Below, piece after piece: positions 29,416 through 30,886 of a stretch of 30,886 nt of DNA. The DNA lies in assembly GCA_034409055.1 (NCBI GenBank), contig DAOUMU010000152.1:1-30886 (forward strand), in the 5' to 3' direction. Under the pieces are notes generated by a model that saw only the letters and a list, made by a program, of their open reading frames with translations, did no database searches and was not told where the DNA came from. The first letter of the stretch is position 1. Each line of letters starts with the position of its first letter. Made by a program: the position numbers and the translations under genes. The DNA is from DAOUMU01 sp034409055 (lineage in GTDB: Bacteria > Chloroflexota > Anaerolineae > 4572-78 > J111).

Positions 29416-30645
29416 ATGTCACTCTTCCGCAGTAAACTATACCTGGCGGTGACGCTGGGTCACTTTATTATTGACGTTTTTAACAGCATGGGGCCGGTGG
29501 TGGTCACATTTTTGAGCGTGCCTATGGCCCTGACGGCGGCCCAGATCGGTCTGGCCATTGGCACTTATCAACTCCTCGGCGCGGTTACGCAGCCGCTCTT
29601 CGGCTGGCTGGCCGATAAAATAGGCAGCCGCTGGCTGGGGCAGGTCAGCGTGGCCTGGACGGTGAGCTTTTTAGCCTTAGCGGTTTTCCTGGCCCAAGAA
29701 AGTAATAACTTTCTCCTCTTTTTAATCCCGTTTGGTCTGGCCGCCGTCGGTTCGGGCGCTTTTCACCCCCAGGGAGCGATGCACGCAGCAACCGCTATCA
29801 CCGGTCGGGCGGCCACGGCTACCGCCGTGTTCTTTTTGTTTGGACAAGGGGGACTGGCTGCCGGGCCGGTGCTGGCCGGCCTGATTTTGGATAATACGGG
29901 CGCTATTGGCATTTACGTTCTGGCCTTCTTAACCATACTGCTGCTTCTTTTTATGGCTTATACGATGCGTCACGCTTTTGCCCAACCTGCTGTTACAGCC
30001 CATGGGGCCGGCGAAGCAGGCCTGATAACCAGAGAGGCAGTGCGCTGGGGGGCCATTAGCTTGCTGGCTGCGTTGATCGCTTTACGCTCCTGGGTCTTTT
30101 TGGGGACTGTCTCTTTTTTGCCAAAAATGTTTCAAGATATGGGCTGGGAAGCGACGGCTTATGGGGCCATCACCGGTACATTTTGGCTGGCTTCGGGCAT
30201 TGCCGGGGTCATCGGCGGTAATATGGCCGACCGTTGGGGTCGTCGTCAGGTCGTTTTTATGACTATCCTGACCGGTTCGATCCCCCTCTATTTTCTGCCA
30301 CTCAACAGCGGCTGGGCAGCTTTCCCCCTGGTCATGATCAGCGGTGGGTTGTTGGGGGCCTCACATAGTATTTTAGTGGTGATTGCCCAGGCCCTTTTGC
30401 CGGGACGCAAAGCCTTTGCTTCCGGGGTTACTATGGGTTATATGTTTGGCTTAGGGGCTGCCGCCGCCTGGGGCATTGGGGCCCTGGCTGACCTGTGGGG
30501 CTTGTCCCCTGTGATCCAGGCCGGGGCAGGCGTTGGTATCTTGGCCGCCCTGTTGGCCCTGTTACTCCCGGCCACTGCCAGAGAGACACCCCGGCCTCAG
30601 CCGGAAAGTGTACTCGTCTCAGCAGATCCAGTCTTTGAGAAGTGA
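29416..30645 (+). CDS. Major facilitator transporter of the fosmidomycin-resistance (Fsr) type
   Basis: The protein has 409 residues with about 12 hydrophobic segments. The N terminus LGHFIIDVFNSMGPVVVTFL matches the Fsr-like MFS group. The loop 2-3 signature FGWLADKIGSRWLG and its second-half counterpart GNMADRWGRRQVVF are both present. The FHPQGAMHAA stretch (about residues 116-125) is also typical of Fsr. It should be an inner-membrane drug or metabolite exporter; the substrate cannot be inferred. GAAGG lies upstream of the ATG. It is transcribed alone, and a GC-rich hairpin follows it. Confidence 0.87.
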   Translation: MSLFRSKLYLAVTLGHFIIDVFNSMGPVVVTFLSVPMALTAAQIGLAIGTYQLLGAVTQPLFGWLADKIGSRWLGQVSVAWTVSFLALAVFLAQESNNFLLFLIPFGLAAVGSGAFHPQGAMHAATAITGRAATATAVFFLFGQGGLAAGPVLAGLILDNTGAIGIYVLAFLTILLLLFMAYTMRHAFAQPAVTAHGAGEAGLITREAVRWGAISLLAALIALRSWVFLGTVSFLPKMFQDMGWEATAYGAITGTFWLASGIAGVIGGNMADRWGRRQVVFMTILTGSIPLYFLPLNSGWAAFPLVMISGGLLGASHSILVVIAQALLPGRKAFASGVTMGYMFGLGAAAAWGIGALADLWGLSPVIQAGAGVGILAALLALLLPATARETPRPQPESVLVSADPVFEK

Positions 30646-30667
30646 GACCCGTCCGCGCGTCGAAAAG

Positions 30668-30726
30668 CCCCCCCGGCCCCCCAAGGGGGGGTGAAAAGTT
30701 CCCCCCTTTGGGGGGCCAGGGGGGCC
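30668..30726. repeat. Long GC-rich hairpin (CCCCCC/GGGGGG type) after the MFS gene
   Basis: The left arm is GCCCCCCCGGCCCCCCAA then GGGGGG; the right arm is CCCCCCTTTGGGGGGCCA then GGGGGG. The two arms pair over about 24 bases with a loop of roughly 10 bases (GTGAAAAGTT). No T-run follows. It may stop transcription of the transporter gene, but its form is that of a dispersed intergenic repeat. Confidence 0.68.
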
Positions 30727-30772
30727 ACATAGAGCGCTTCGATAACAATTCATTGCCCAAATTTGGGTAGTG

Positions 30773-30886
30773 TCCCTGAACTACGTGTATGACGAAAGGC
30801 TACTAGATGTAGCGGTGGCACTGCCTAACTTGACGCTCAAAAGCACAAGATATGGTGGTAGTTGCGCTATACACGTATATGAGGGA
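30773..30886. mobile_element. Short element with 22-bp terminal inverted repeats, reaching the window end
   Basis: Left end TCCCTGAACTACGTGTATGACG (30773-30794). The right end read in reverse complement is TCCCTCATATACGTGTATAGCG (30865-30886). Seventeen of 22 positions match, including TCCCT and TACGTGTAT. The 114-bp unit has no credible ORF. It may be a MITE, or part of a larger unit continuing past the window. A 12-bp palindrome CCCAAATTTGGG lies just before it. Confidence 0.6.

Overview
The window looks like a piece of a Chloroflexota chromosome, probably Anaerolineae-like. This is an inference from gene style, the TIR/effector-associated adaptor proteins and the many short palindromic intergenic repeats. 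No rRNA, tRNA or other phylogenetic marker is present to prove it.

Region 1 (1-9.9 kb) is a type III-B CRISPR-Cas signalling island. A tightly coupled minus-strand operon runs cmr1-cas10(cmr2)-cmr3-cmr4-cmr5-cmr6 and then into a CARF effector of the Card1/DUF1887 kind, cut by the window start. Upstream lie a CARF-like (Csx14/NE0113-type) protein fused to a LuxR helix-turn-helix and, divergently, a P-loop protein carrying two Csx3-like domains. Cas10 keeps the GGDD cyclase motif but has no HD nuclease domain, so the expected output is target-RNA cleavage by Cmr4 plus cyclic oligoadenylate signalling. The neighbours look like an effector, a second-messenger-sensing regulator and a ring-nuclease-type off switch. 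A WYL regulator follows. No CRISPR array, cas1, cas2 or cas6 is visible.

Region 2 (9.9-16.1 kb) is housekeeping: a YgjP-type metallopeptidase, an NAD-dependent sugar epimerase, a purine-type phosphoribosyltransferase, a ComEA-like DNA-uptake protein, and a sugar-nucleotide pyrophosphorylase fused to a degenerate phosphomannomutase. Two 113-bp MITE-like elements bracket most of this segment, and a strong terminator closes it.

Region 3 (16.4-27.0 kb) is the most novel part, a six-gene co-directional cluster. It contains (A) an HTH-TIR-phosphotransferase protein ending in a small adaptor domain; (B) a 790-aa protein with two Schlafen/AlbA_2-like domains in tandem; (C) a membrane-anchored zinc-finger protein; (D) a small zinc-finger protein related to C; (E) a beta-sandwich protein carrying the same adaptor domain as A, then an EAD1-like domain and HEAT repeats; and (F) a lipoprotein with a TIKI/ChaN/EreA-like domain. 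I read this as a candidate TIR-based conflict (abortive-infection or surveillance) system in which A and E are joined by homotypic adaptor contacts. The end of F appears to read into the remnant of an IS transposase.

Region 4 (27-30.9 kb) holds that IS remnant, a polysaccharide pyruvyl transferase, an Fsr-type major facilitator transporter, a long GC-rich hairpin, and a pair of terminal inverted repeats reaching the window end.
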